Below are positions 11,061-22,699 of a DNA stretch of 64,000 nt, piece by piece. The stretch's first letter is position 1; the number at the start of each line of letters is the position of its first letter. The notes beneath the pieces were generated by a model. It saw nothing but the letters and a program-made list of their open reading frames with translations, searched no databases and had not been told where the DNA came from. The translations under genes and the position numbers were made by a program. The DNA comes from Gerris lacustris (lineage: Eukaryota; Arthropoda; Insecta; Hemiptera; Gerridae). The stretch covers positions 2,914,001-2,978,000 of the forward strand of contig OX578280.1 in the NCBI GenBank assembly GCA_951217055.1, written 5' to 3'.

Positions 11061-12293
11061 TCTATATATATAAAATTAAAGTTTTGTCTGTACATTGGTC
11101 AGAATTGAAAATTTGTTGGATACTTTTTCATTTTATACATTCTGAAAACCGAATCCGGTATTAACTTATTTCGTGTATGTATGTGGGTATGTTTGTGGGT
11201 ATGTATGTGTGTCTGTCGCCCCAGTCAAACTTTATAGGCGCAAAACTGGCTAAATGAAATCGATTAATTTTTTTCAGGGGTGAGCGCAAACATGTTACGC
11301 AATTTGTAGGCTTGGTTTCAGCTAAAAATATTGAGTGGAACCAAAGTTATTAACTATTTTATTAAAAAAAGTATATAAAACATAACCAAAAATATAGGTT
11401 GACTCGCCGTAAACAAACCCCACAGACTCGCTTTTATATTATTACTTTACTACTATTATTATATACTTCTAGCCCACCTAGAGACTTGCGGTTTTTTGCG
11501 TTTGGTCGGAAATTGGCCTAAGCCCATTGAAAAAATCCGAAAAGTTAAAAAATATATCCCCCCCCCTAAAAAATTAAAGATGGCGGACGCACTTTAAAGT
11601 TTTTTTAGAAGCTTATTGTGGCTAAACGGTAAGTTGTATCGAAAAGCTGATTGCGCCAGCGGTAACTAATTTTAAAAGATCTACAACTTTGGACCTATTA
11701 CTTTTTGTCGTACCTTTATCGGTTCTACCTTAAATAGAGCTAAATTCAATTTTTTTTGGTAAAAAAAATTGACTTTGAGCTCTTATGGCGTCCGCAATTG
11801 TTGACCGATTTAATTTCTGGTTGGAGTGCTTAAACCTCACACTAATGCTCTTTAAATCGAGTATTTATTATTTTATTAATTGTTTCTAGAACTAGAGTTA
11901 TTAAATATTTGCTGGTGCAACTGCCGTATTGAATGAAGAGGCTGGTAATTAAATAATGCACCATCATTGTTGATAATTGTTCAATGACTTCCCAGTCTAA
12001 TTAAAGCAGTCTAAGCAGTCCCAGTCTAATTAGCATTGTTAATTATTACTATATTACTTAGTTTCTACTGGCTATTTTTAAAATATATAGATGGAATCCA
12101 AACTATTTGGAGAGTATTATATTCTTAATAATGGAATTAATGATGTGCAATATAGTCCTGATTTTTTTCCTAGAAGGCTTTAGAAACAAAACTATTTAGG
12201 AATTTAATTTAATTGCTAGGCCTACATGATAATAGGAAACACAGCAACTAATACCTAGCATGAGCCCCGCGCGGAGCGCGGGGTGAAAGCTAG
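11061..12293 (+). mobile_element. Non-autonomous Helitron, complete
   Basis: The 5' end TCTATATATATAAAA at 11061 is the usual Helitron TC start. The 3' end has a GC-rich hairpin (CCCCGCGC GGA GCGCGGGG, about 12265-12283) a few bases before CTAG (12290-12293). It is flanked by A (11060) and T (12294), the expected A|T insertion site with no target duplication. No Rep/helicase frame is present, so it needs proteins from elsewhere. An interior block (about 11600-11760, 'ggctaaacggtaag...') recurs at 13078-13200. Confidence 0.85.
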
Positions 12294-12437
12294 TCTATAA
12301 TAAGCTTAAAGATATATTCATGAAATAGAATAAGACTTAATAAGATTTAATTATATGATAGTATTATAATATAAATAATAGATTTTAAGCTTTTATAAGC
12401 CATTATTGTATAATTTACTTGTTTCCCCGTTTGTTTT

Positions 12438-13801
12438 TTGCTTCCGAGCTTACCGAAGGTAACGGAAGCTATGTGATCGTTCTGAAGAACGAAAAATATT
12501 TATGTGTCCGATTTCAAAAATTCCAAGACAGAAATCCGTTTCAGACATCAGGGAACATTTTTGGTCCTGTGTCTGTCTGTCGGTCTGTCGCTCAATTTTT
12601 GCGAACCACCATATCTTAAAAACTTTTTGTCCGATTTTAATGAAATTTAGTTAGTAGGTAATACTTAGCCCATTGTTGGTGTCATATAAATTTCAACCTT
12701 CTGCGCGTATTTGTTTATCTTCCACATGCTCACAAACATACATTTATTTACAGCTATATCTTTAAAAGTAATCATCTGATTTTTATGAAATTTTTATGGC
12801 TTGTCGAAAGTAGCCTGCAGATGGAACCTGCTTAATTTCAACCGTCTGCGCACTTTAAATCGTGCTAAATTAATATGTCTATGTACTACAAAGCCGCATG
12901 GCTAACTGACTTACTGACTGATACGAATGTTTACCCACTTCCAGAAGTGCTAGAGACTTGAGGTTTGAGCCATTCGACGCGCAACGTCCATATGGTGAAC
13001 CAAAATAATTATAGCTCACTTTTCCCCCAAAAACAAAAATGGCCGACTTGATTTTTAAGCTGTAGTGGAGACTTATTGCGGCTAAACGGTAAGTCGTATT
13101 GGAAAACGGATAGCACCAGCCAGTAACTGATTTTAATAGATCTACAACTTTGGTCCTATGACTTTTTGTCGTATCGTCATCGGTTGTACCTTAGATGGTG
13201 ATAATTTTGGTATATTTTTCCTTTTTTCTTAGAATGGCCGTAGTTTCTATAATAGTTGACCGGTTTCATTTCTGATTGGGGCGCTTGAATCTCACACTAA
13301 TGCTCTTTAAATTGATTATATTTTATTTCATTAGTTCATCCTATTTGCTGAGAACATGAGAGTAAACTTTTTCCCGTGTGCCGTGTCACGTGACCATTAT
13401 CTTTTTTTTTGGTTTTTAATACTGTGTCGTATATCATTTGAAAGGCCTTCATATGTACATGTACATTAAAGCTATTTTATTGGTTTATTTTTTTTTTTTA
13501 AATTGTACATGTACTTTTGTACCGATTTTTAATTTTGTTGTAGCTTAAAGGGTTTAAATAATTTTTTGTTATTAGGTTTTTATTTATATTTATTTATTAG
13601 TTAAATTAATGTCCTTTTTTTTATTGTTTGTTTTTTAATAATATAATTTTGGTACCTCAAAGTACAGGGCTACAAATGTCAAAGTTAATCTTTTATAATA
13701 TGATGTATATCGTTGAAAAGCTCTTGAATAGTAGATTAAATTTTGTTACGTTCTATTTTGTTTTATTTCTAGTTTTGAGGGGGTAAAATTAAAAAAAAAA
13801 A

Positions 13802-13855
<54 letters not shown>

Positions 13856-13945
13856 CAATAATGGTTTGTAAAAGCATAAAATTTATAATGTACGTGAATA
13901 GCATGCGAGGAAGCTATGTGCCACACTAATTGGCAGTCTATTTTT
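12438..13945 (+). mobile_element. FAM-3 element, longest copy
   Basis: It starts with the hairpin GCTTCCGAGCTTACCGAAGG...CGGAAGC (12438-12470) and a second hairpin CGTTCTGAAGAACG (about 12478). It ends at GCCACACTAATTGGCAGTCT (about 13921-13940). A section at 12890-13330 is homologous to the interior of the Helitron at 11061-12293, so part may be a nested Helitron fragment. Long T and A runs lie at 13790-13852. Non-coding. Confidence 0.5.
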
Positions 13946-14487
13946 TTCTGTATTTATTATTAAAATCCACAATCGTAGATAAAGTGCGAAAACTGTATTT
14001 TGCTTTGCTCGTGTGGTTTTCAGCCGAGGGAGATAATTATCGCGCGGGGAATAATGGCACTTTACTCTCGAGGTACATACAATATTTTATCTCCAGTAGA
14101 AAAAAAAATTCACATTTTCGTCCATTGCACAGTTTTTATTTAATATTTTAATAAATAACAATAATTATTAGCACTTTTAATAGCAGATATAAGAGATTCA
14201 ATATGAAAAGCAAACAAGAATTGGAATTAAACTCAAATAGAAGGTTATTTAGATGCAGGTTATAATGTTGTAAACAAAGATAAACATGGTCAAAAAAGCT
14301 CAGTGCCGCCAACCTGATTTCGACAACTTCATTACATTAGCCATACATTTTCTACTATTTATAAAATAATTAAGTTGCAATCTTTACTTTTTCTCCCTAC
14401 TTTTTGAGTTCAGGGATGAAAAGACCTGTTTTAGTCCCTCTAAACTAATTCAAAATCATAAATTTTTTTCCCTACTGGAGATGAAAC
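13935..14487 (+). mobile_element. FAM-4 copy joined to a FAM-5 end
   Basis: The first ~90 bp (CACAATCGTAGATAAAGTGC, TTTGCTCGTGTGGTTTT) match the FAM-5 tail. From about 14022 it becomes FAM-4 (GGGAGATAATTATCGCG, TTTTATCTCCAGTAG, ending CTACTGGAGAT). This is a chimaeric junction, not a clean insertion. Confidence 0.6.
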
Positions 14488-15140
<653 letters not shown>

Positions 15141-15446
15141 CAAACTCTGGTATTACATTGCTGATGTGTTTTGCCAGCCAAGCAAGAATGGCGGTATGAG
15201 AGCACGCTCGTCTCTGATAAGTCCTATATCTGATCTTCTTGATCTAGTATAGGTCCAGAGTTGGGTGGGCATCGTCGGGCCCCTGATGAGTCGGACGCGA
15301 CGAAACGATGCAGGACATGGCGTAATGCCGAGCCAACATCTTAATGACGCAATGTCTGATGTTGGAACAGTTCCTATGTGTCACTAATTGTGTCTCTCAC
15401 TAATTGTGTAGCCTATTGCAGTGTGAAAAAACACGGTATCACATTG

Positions 15447-15449
<3 letters not shown>
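15141..15449. other. Unclassified repeat unit carrying the hammerhead
   Basis: The segment between two (TA)n tracts has inverted arms: 15112-15150 is the reverse complement of about 15252-15290. The phrase GGTAT(T/C)ACATTGCTGAT appears at about 15148 and again at 15434, a direct repeat. The layout resembles a terminal-repeat remnant of a hammerhead-bearing retroelement. No protein is encoded. Confidence 0.45.
15269..15311 (+). ncRNA. Hammerhead ribozyme core (open stem III)
   Basis: In order: stem III strand GCATCG (15269-15274); cleavage triplet GUC (15274-15276); a stem I segment GGGCCC (15277-15282); the core CTGATGA (15283-15289); stem II GTCG/CGAC with loop GACG (15290-15301); GAAA (15302-15305); and stem III strand CGATGC (15306-15311). 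Stem III is a perfect 6-bp match and every conserved core position is present. Stem I is odd: GGGCCC is self-complementary but too short to close its own loop, so stem I may form between two copies or the motif may be minimal. Hammerheads are known in terminal repeats of Penelope-like elements and in small retrozymes; which element this one belongs to is not shown here. Confidence 0.75.

Positions 15450-15526
<77 letters not shown>
15450..15526. repeat. (TA)n microsatellite
   Basis: TA dinucleotide tract that forms the left flank, and target, of the Gypsy insertion. Confidence 0.98.
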
Positions 15527-15528
<2 letters not shown>

Positions 15529-15739
15529 TTAGATTAGTTTAGTCTTTACCTTTCACCCACCTAAAGATAACTGTTATGATTTTTTAATCTCTATTTAGAT
15601 TATAATTGTTCTCTATAAAAATGCTAACCTGTAAGAGAGGTTATTCTTTAGTAAACAAATAAAATAGACAGTCGATTACTAGACGTTACTCAGTGAGTGT
15701 GTTTCTTATTAATATATCGTAGTTAATTGTTTTCTAACT
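15527..15739 (+). repeat. 5' LTR
   Basis: 213 bp, AGTTAG at the start and CTAACT at the end (inverted termini). The last T at 15739 is shared with the first base of the primer binding site. It is identical by eye to 20064-20276. Confidence 0.95.
15613..15663 (+). promoter_or_regulatory. LTR TATA box and polyadenylation signal
   Basis: CTATAAAAATG at about 15613-15622 is a plausible TATA box. AATAAA at 15658-15663 is a plausible polyadenylation signal active in the 3' LTR. Both are assigned from motif and position only. Confidence 0.55.
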
Positions 15740-15756
15740 GGTGCCGAAACCCGGGA
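15739..15756 (+). promoter_or_regulatory. Primer binding site, tRNA-Phe type
   Basis: TGGTGCCGAAACCCGGGA is an 18-base complement of the 3' end of metazoan tRNA-Phe including CCA, as I recall that tRNA. It primes minus-strand synthesis and directly follows the 5' LTR. Confidence 0.9.
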
Positions 15757-15770
15757 GCGGGTGATTCATC

Positions 15771-16889
15771 ATGACGGAGCAATCTAAAGCGCGCGAACAG
15801 GATTTCTGTTTGAAACTTGTTGATTTTGCGATGCAGACTATCGCGGCAATCCCAACTTTTACCGGTGTCCGGAGCAAGCTGGAAACCTTCACAAAGCAAA
15901 TGGATGCCGCTTTTGAAGTCATAGCTGAAATGAATATGAGTGAAAAAATAAAGGTATGTCTAGGATACCAATTTATGAATAGAATGAGCGAGGAAGTAAT
16001 GCAGGAAGCCCGTATAAATGCTAATATGCCTTGGTCAGACGTAAGAGTCCGTCTCAGAGAAAAATATGGCGGTCTCAGCAGACCTTTAACTCGCCATGTT
16101 TGGAAGGTTGTAGGGCTTGAGCAACAAAGGGGCGAGGCGCTCCGTGTCTACTCCGGTAGATTGTGTGAAGAGATGAGGTTGTTAAAGCGAAGAGTTAATG
16201 AAGCCGGATACAGTGAAGGTGAGACCCTTGTAAGGATCCAGGTTTATGAAGAACTAGCTTCCGAGACATTGAAGAAAGCATTACCGGAAAGACTGCGGGA
16301 CGCCGTGCGAGGCGATAAGGGGTCGACAGTGGAGAAGATTCATCATATCATCGAAGACGAAGAGTTAATGTCTCAAGAGTATCGTGTGTCGTCATCACCT
16401 GAATGGGTGGAGGTGCGAAAACGTCGAACGCCTTCCCCACCAAGGAGGCCTCCACCACGGAGATGGGAGACTACAAGTTCAAGGCGACCCATACAACCGG
16501 CTAGGACCGACGAAAAGCCGAAGAGAAAGGAGTCCGATTTTACTCGGCGACCAAGGATTCCCAAGAAATGTTGGGAATGTGGTGATGAGAATCACCTGGC
16601 TAGGGACTGCCCATATATCTATAGGCGAGATGGAAAGTCGGCTCAGAAAGGAAGAGCCAGATATTACGAGCCCATGGAAGTGAATGCGCAGAGAGGCTGG
16701 TTCGGAAGACGTCAATGGAGCCACCGAAGAGAATCTGACGGGGGTAGCAGTGACGATGCCGGAGGGAGTGAATGTTCAGCGACTTCTTCGAGGAGCAGGA
16801 TCTGGAGACGTGGAGAAAACAAACCGTCAAGAGGATCGCAGAGGTTAGAACGATCGACGAGGGAGGATATAAAAGAAAAGGAAGCGTGA
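15771..16889 (+). CDS. gag: Gag polyprotein, CCHC zinc knuckle
   Basis: A 372-codon ORF starting with ATG 15 bases after the primer binding site. The N-terminal ~200 residues are a helical capsid-like region typical of Ty3/Gypsy Gag. Residues about 205-265 are basic and rich in Arg, Pro and Ser. A single zinc knuckle of form C-x2-C-x4-H-x4-C lies at about residues 267-280 (CWECGDENHLARDC) and would bind the element RNA. The C-terminal ~80 residues are Arg/Ser/Glu-rich and disordered-looking. Gag would form the cytoplasmic virus-like particle. The frame ends in TGA at 16887-16889, 136 bases before the open pol frame, with no simple shift site joining them. The start is well supported by position; function rests on the knuckle and context. 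Confidence 0.93.
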   Translation: MTEQSKAREQDFCLKLVDFAMQTIAAIPTFTGVRSKLETFTKQMDAAFEVIAEMNMSEKIKVCLGYQFMNRMSEEVMQEARINANMPWSDVRVRLREKYGGLSRPLTRHVWKVVGLEQQRGEALRVYSGRLCEEMRLLKRRVNEAGYSEGETLVRIQVYEELASETLKKALPERLRDAVRGDKGSTVEKIHHIIEDEELMSQEYRVSSSPEWVEVRKRRTPSPPRRPPPRRWETTSSRRPIQPARTDEKPKRKESDFTRRPRIPKKCWECGDENHLARDCPYIYRRDGKSAQKGRARYYEPMEVNAQRGWFGRRQWSHRRESDGGSSDDAGGSECSATSSRSRIWRRGENKPSRGSQRLERSTREDIKEKEA

Positions 16890-17025
16890 AGGTGTCGGAG
16901 AAGGAAAACGGGCAGTGGAACGGCGAATATTTGTGAGACAGTTAAAAGTAAGTTTAGATTAAGTTGTTTTAATACCAATGTGAATCATTATCAGAGTAAG
17001 ACAGGTATACTGCCCGTAATAAAAA
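16890..17025 (+). other. Gag-pol gap where protease is expected
   Basis: 136 bp with stops in the gag frame (16887) and the pol frame (TAA at 17017 and 17020). No Asp-Ser/Thr-Gly triad is seen here or in the N-terminal part of pol. In related Ty3/Gypsy elements an aspartic protease of about 100 residues sits here, so an internal deletion is likely. Confidence 0.6.
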
Positions 17026-19899
17026 GTGCATGAGGTCAAAAGGGAAAGAGTCGATCGAGGAAAGGTATCTAATAGCTACAAGTTAACCCAAGACGATAAG
17101 TTAGCCAGTCGAAGGGAACGGGTCCAAAAGTTGTTTAAGAAAGTGTTCTACGATGAAAACGAACCTCTTTCTGCGACTGGGGAAGTACAACATGCCATTG
17201 AACTAACCACTAATAAGCCAGTGTATGTAAAACCTTACAGGTACCCCGAGAGAAAGATCGAGATTATAAAAGAACATGTGCAGGAGCTGGTAGATCAGGG
17301 TATTGTCAGGAAGTCTACCTCTCCGTACAATAGTCCCCTAGTATTAGTTCCGAAACCACCAGGACCAGACGGAGAACCACGTTATCGATTAGTTGTGGAT
17401 TATCGTGAACTGAACAAAGTAACGGTGACGGAGCGGTATCCGGTACCAAGATTGGAAGAGATACTTGATAAGATGAAAGGCGCCCGAGTATTCAGTACCC
17501 TTGACCTGAAGGCAGGTTATCACCAGGTGAGGATGCGTGAAGAAGATATGAGTAAAACGGCATTTCAAATAGAGAGGGCAAAATACGAATTCACTCGTTT
17601 ACCGTTCGGTCTGAAAAATGCTCCCATTACTTTTCAATATCTTATGGATGAGTTCCTCGTGGGATTAGACACTTCGATCCAGACTTACATGGATGACATA
17701 TTGGTCTTCAGTGCAACTCCAGAAGAACACGAAAAACACCTGCGATTGTTATACGACAGATTACAACAGTATAAGCTGAAAATCAACAGAGAGAAGTCCA
17801 CGTTCTTTCAACCGAAAGTAAAGTTCCTGGGTCATATTATTTCTGCAAATGGAGCGAGCCCCAACCTGGAAAAGGTAGTGGCAATAAGACAAATGCCTAA
17901 CCCACGGAATGTGAAAGAGATTCGTACTTTCTTAGGGATGGTTAACTATTACCGACGTTTTGTGAAGAATCTCGCTGATGTAGTGGAGCCCCTCACCAGA
18001 CTGTTGAAAAAGGGAATTAAGTTCAATATCAACGAGGAAGCGGAACGAAGTATTGAACAGTGTAAACAACTTTTGACCGAAGCCCCGGTGTTAAGTTACC
18101 CAGATTTTGAGAAGCCATTTGTAGTTACAACTGACGCGAGTGATGTAGCCTTAGGAGCAGTTCTTTCCCAACCATACCCCGACGGAACTGACCGACCACT
18201 AGAGTTCGCCAGCAAGAAGTTAACCCCGACTGAGTCACGGTATAGCACGGTGGAGCGAGAGTTATTAGGAATCGTGTGGGCTGTAGAACACTTTCGTCCA
18301 TACTTATGGGGTAGAAAGTTCACGATAAAAACGGACCACATGCCATTGATATGGTTAAACAAGCTGAAAGAGACGACTGCGAAGATCACTCGGTGGAAGG
18401 CACGATTAGCTGCGTATACCTTCGATATCTTGCATACGAAAGGTCGAGATAACGCCGTAGCAGACTGCTTGTCGCGCCTAGCAAACGCTCAAGAGTTAGG
18501 TGCATTGACAGGAGAAGAAGACAGCGAAGCCGTCAATGAAGGACCCCCTTTTGATGAAGCAGAACAGGAACAAAGACCCCAGGAGACTGAAGGGCATGGA
18601 GAAAATTCTCGTAACAGGATTTTAAGGACTGAGACAACCATGGTGAATGATAAAAAAAACCAGATCATATTAGAAAGAAATGAAGGATCCCGAGTGACTT
18701 CAGATGTTCATAAATACAGACGGTTAAAAACAATAACGATAGCAGTGGGCAGGGATGCTCCCTTTGAAGATTTGGCCGATATGCTAAATACAATCACGGG
18801 AATTGGATTAACGTATTATGTGTACTCAACAGACCCGGATTTGGTAAAAAATGTAAGGACCCTATATGAGAACCGAAAAATATGCCACATCAGTGAAATG
18901 GTGTTGTGTTCCAGGAAAGTTAGAACTATAGAAGACCCAGATGAACAAGTAACAATCGTTGAAAAACAACATAGGGGAATAACTAACCACCGAGGAGTCC
19001 CGGAAATGACAGCTCAGCTCAGACGAAATTATTACTGGCCGGAGATGAATAAAACGTGCGTTAACGTGGTTAACCTATGCGTAGTTTGTAATAAGGCAAA
19101 ATACAATCGTGCACCACAAGCAGTGCCAGAACTGGTGACTGAGACTCCTGATGATTCATGGCAAGTGATAGAAATAGATATGTTCAGTTGGGAGAAAGAA
19201 AAATATATCACTTTTATTGACAGATTCTCAAAACTTTCAGGAGCTGTAAAAATAGCAAAGAAGTCATCAGAAGAAGCGCAGAGGGCGATCCTTGACATAT
19301 TCTCCCGCTACGGATGTCCAAAATTAATAGTCTCGGATAGAGGCAGGGAATTTGTAAACAACAGAATAAAAGAGACACTCAAGGAATTAGGGGTCGAAAG
19401 CCACTACACGACGACAGGACATGTAAAATCCAGAGGAGCCATCGAAAGATTTCACGGAACCTTAACAGAACATTTACGGTTACTACAGAATGATCGGGGG
19501 ATAACCGGAACAGAAGCAATGAAAAGAGCAATATTAGCATATAACAGTTCCGTACACGCGGCAACTAAACAAATACCATTCGAACTGGCTATCAGAAGGA
19601 AACCAGCTCTACCGGTGTCCAACGAACAAGTTCGAGAACAACTGGAACAAGAAAAACGAGAGAGAACTGAAAGAAGAAATAGGGATGTAAGAACTAATTG
19701 GTTTGAGGAAATAAAGATAGGAGACACAGTTTATGTCAAGAACCTATACAAGAGAAAAAAATCGGATAATAAATTTAAGGGGCCTTACACGGTTGTACGA
19801 AAACTAAAGAGATACAGACTGAAGCTGAGGGATCAGAATTCACCAGACAAATTTGTCACAATGCACATTAATGAAATACGAATGAGGGAAAAGCCCTAG
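17026..19899 (+). CDS. pol: Pol: reverse transcriptase, RNase H, integrase
   Basis: A 957-codon uninterrupted frame. It opens at GTG after stop codons and has no ATG for about 150 codons, so it is not a normal free-standing start. RT spans about residues 60-240, with LVVDYRELNK, FSTLDLKAGYHQ and the active site YMDD at residues 221-224. RNase H spans about 345-480, with TTDASD near 370, ERELLGIVWAVEHF and KTDHMPL. Integrase starts at about 645 with an H-H-C-x2-C zinc module (QHRGITNH; CVVC). It has a DD35E triad at about D718, D771 and E807, then a GPY-type C-terminal motif (KFKGPYTVVRKL) and basic end. It would copy the RNA to DNA and insert it. All visible catalytic residues are intact; what is missing is the upstream protease and a way to translate it from gag. 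Confidence 0.95.
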   Translation: MHEVKRERVDRGKVSNSYKLTQDDKLASRRERVQKLFKKVFYDENEPLSATGEVQHAIELTTNKPVYVKPYRYPERKIEIIKEHVQELVDQGIVRKSTSPYNSPLVLVPKPPGPDGEPRYRLVVDYRELNKVTVTERYPVPRLEEILDKMKGARVFSTLDLKAGYHQVRMREEDMSKTAFQIERAKYEFTRLPFGLKNAPITFQYLMDEFLVGLDTSIQTYMDDILVFSATPEEHEKHLRLLYDRLQQYKLKINREKSTFFQPKVKFLGHIISANGASPNLEKVVAIRQMPNPRNVKEIRTFLGMVNYYRRFVKNLADVVEPLTRLLKKGIKFNINEEAERSIEQCKQLLTEAPVLSYPDFEKPFVVTTDASDVALGAVLSQPYPDGTDRPLEFASKKLTPTESRYSTVERELLGIVWAVEHFRPYLWGRKFTIKTDHMPLIWLNKLKETTAKITRWKARLAAYTFDILHTKGRDNAVADCLSRLANAQELGALTGEEDSEAVNEGPPFDEAEQEQRPQETEGHGENSRNRILRTETTMVNDKKNQIILERNEGSRVTSDVHKYRRLKTITIAVGRDAPFEDLADMLNTITGIGLTYYVYSTDPDLVKNVRTLYENRKICHISEMVLCSRKVRTIEDPDEQVTIVEKQHRGITNHRGVPEMTAQLRRNYYWPEMNKTCVNVVNLCVVCNKAKYNRAPQAVPELVTETPDDSWQVIEIDMFSWEKEKYITFIDRFSKLSGAVKIAKKSSEEAQRAILDIFSRYGCPKLIVSDRGREFVNNRIKETLKELGVESHYTTTGHVKSRGAIERFHGTLTEHLRLLQNDRGITGTEAMKRAILAYNSSVHAATKQIPFELAIRRKPALPVSNEQVREQLEQEKRERTERRNRDVRTNWFEEIKIGDTVYVKNLYKRKKSDNKFKGPYTVVRKLKRYRLKLRDQNSPDKFVTMHINEIRMREKP

Positions 19900-20053
19900 C
19901 AACTTGCCACAAACAATTTTTTTTTTTATCTCCTTATAATTTATCTCTTTATTTATAATTTTATTTCTTATCTCTTTTCTTTATAATTTAAGTGTGTGTA
20001 TTTATTCTCTTAAATTGCATGTAAGTAATTTCATTTTTAGGTGAGTGAAAGCT

Positions 20054-20063
20054 AGGAGGGGGT
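20054..20063 (+). promoter_or_regulatory. Polypurine tract
   Basis: AGGAGGGGGT directly precedes the 3' LTR start AGTTAG at 20064, the expected plus-strand primer. Confidence 0.85.
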
Positions 20064-20387
<324 letters not shown>

Positions 20388-21329
20388 GGTGTCCCGGGTC
20401 AGGACCGACAAACTTTGGGATGTGATAGTACAGTTAATTTGGAGTAAAAAAAGTTCTATAAACCATGGTCCTATTCTCATTCGTTTTCTAGCTATCTTAT
20501 TTTTAACTTTTTTTTGTAAAACGTGACTTTGACTTAATAAATAGGCAATATCATTGGAAGTAATTAAGCTAGAATAATAAATGATATACCACCCGAAAGA
20601 GCATGAAAAATTCTTAAAGACAAACATCATTTCAGCTATTAAATTTCATTTTTAGTCACACGTTAATTCGTTAGAACTTGAAAATAATAAAATTTTATTA
20701 AAATAAGAAAATGTTAGAGCTTGTATAACTACTGTATTGTATTAGATAACTATGGGTGCAAAACTCCTTAAAGTTGGCGCATTTACTAAGCTTCAAAACG
20801 ATACTATTAAATTTAAAATATTGCAACTTAAAGTATCCGAAATAGTGATGAAATTCCAAATAAACATGTCCTACTGTAAGCTGAGATAGGGTTGGGGGAA
20901 TGGCAAGTGCCCTGAAAATGCAAACGTCGGGTGATTTTTTTTCTTTTTCTTTTATGTTGCTCTAGTATAATAAAACGTTAAAGTCAGAGTTTAGTCATAG
21001 TACCCGTGAGGTACCAGTCATGGTACCAATGATACTACAGTCATTGTAAAGTCATAGCACCTAATGAATCTTATAATTATGAGGGGTGTAATAATTTATT
21101 TTTATTACGATAATTAATTACTTTTATAATAATATTCTTTGTAACATAACCAAAATTGTACTGTATTAATTGAATTTTCTTATTACTTTGTTAAAAAAAA
21201 AATCATTAAAAATGAAATAGAAAAGTGTAATAATAAAATAAACCGACCTTTTTTATTTATAATTAACACTTCTGTAATTACTATAATAAATGTTCAAAAT
21301 GGTGGTCTCCTTCATTCATACACATCCAC

Positions 21330-21594
21330 AATTATTAAGTCGAGATTTGCTGCATTTTATGGGAGTCGCTTTTTGGTCATTTATTTGATGAGCTGCTGCT
21401 TGTATCCTGTTTATTAGCTCCTCTTGACTGTTAACCGGTATTCTAAACACCAAATCTTTCATCCATCCCCCCAAAACAGAAATTTAAAGGTGTAATGTCT
21501 GGTGACCTGGGTGACCAAGCAAACGGTTCTCCTCTTCCAATGCACCTATTGTACTGTTGAATGCAGCAAATCTGTACTTAAAAAATGTCGGATG
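21330..21594 (-). pseudogene. Tc1/mariner-type transposase C-terminal remnant
   Basis: The minus strand reads a C-terminal transposase segment including IGRGEPFAWSPRSPDITPLN, which contains the SPD[IL]TPL signature around the third catalytic acid. After a shift in a G-run near 21470 it continues with WMKDLVFRIPVNSQEELINR. This pattern is typical of insect IS630/Tc1/mariner transposases (W-P-R-S-P-D-L-T-P-L-D-F). The N-terminal two thirds, with the DNA-binding domain and first two acids, are absent. The remnant cannot be active. Confidence 0.75.
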
Positions 21595-22699
21595 CAGTGG
21601 CGTAGGAACGGGGGGGGGGGCTATCGGGCTCGAGCCCCCCCCCCCCGTCAGATTTGAAGGGGCAAAAAAATTACAAATAAAATAAAAATTAGTACATGCT
21701 TAAAATTTTGTTGAATGATTTGGTAAATAATACATTTATATTTTATTTCAAATAAAAATGTTTTTAACATTAATAAAATGGTATAATATATTATAAACAT
21801 TTAATTTATTTGAAGTGCCGACGGGTGGGTTTAAATAGGAAGATAAGGGCGGCTGCGGCTAGTAAAGCCAACAAGTCGGCAGTCGGCACATCACAAAGAG
21901 TTATCATGACTTCTATTTCTCACCAACACTAAACTAAATAAAATCTTAATGACGTGATCAACTGAGTCAATCAAAATAAATAGCACCTGCTCTGTCGTTG
22001 ATGACAAGAAAGTTTCGTTTGATTTATCAGACTGAGTTATGTCAACTTGCTATCAGTAGTTTCAGAAGCGCGGCTCAAACCCCGTTTATCAAAAAACAAC
22101 CACGGTCGTAGTAGGAGGTTGAACCACCCTTATTCTTCTAGACATTATCAACTATGAATTTTAGCTAGATAAGGAGACTTCTCTTCTCTTTCCTCTTTAC
22201 CCGGCCTTTTTTGATTCTTTAGTCAGGTCCTAGCTCTCTCGCGAATCGTGTCAAACTGAGAATGTAAATTGTTTTTGACTCCATTCACTTTACCTCAATC
22301 TCAATTTATTTATTTTCATACTTTTAAATAGTGCATAAAATCTAATTTTTACTTTTTAAACAGTGTATACAATTTATTCTTATACATTTATTAAATTTTG
22401 ATAGACATCATGAGAAAAAGACGAAATACTTATTTAAATTTGTTCTCTAAAAAGTCGAAACCTACGAATATTTGAACTGCTCTAAAATATGTCTACAACT
22501 GCTTAAAATGCTGTTTTTGAACGTTTATTTTCCAAAATTTTCCCGGGGGAGGACCCCCGGACCCCCCTTCTATAGGGGGGGGGGGGGGGGGGGTAGAGAG
22601 AGGATAGGTTGCAGTCTGATAAAGAGTATCTACCCCCCCCCCCCCCCTTTAGTGGAGGAGCCGAGCCACCCCCGTCAAAAATGAATTCCTACGCCACTG
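21595..22699. mobile_element. Non-autonomous hAT element, 1105 bp
   Basis: The 14-bp terminal inverted repeats CAGTGGCGTAGGAA (21595) and TTCCTACGCCACTG (ending 22699) are flanked by a perfect 8-bp target duplication GTCGGATG (21587-21594 and 22700-22707), diagnostic for the hAT superfamily. Subterminal G/C runs form a hairpin at 21610-21647, and another G-run/C-run pair lies at 22577-22650. No transposase frame is present. Confidence 0.92.
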
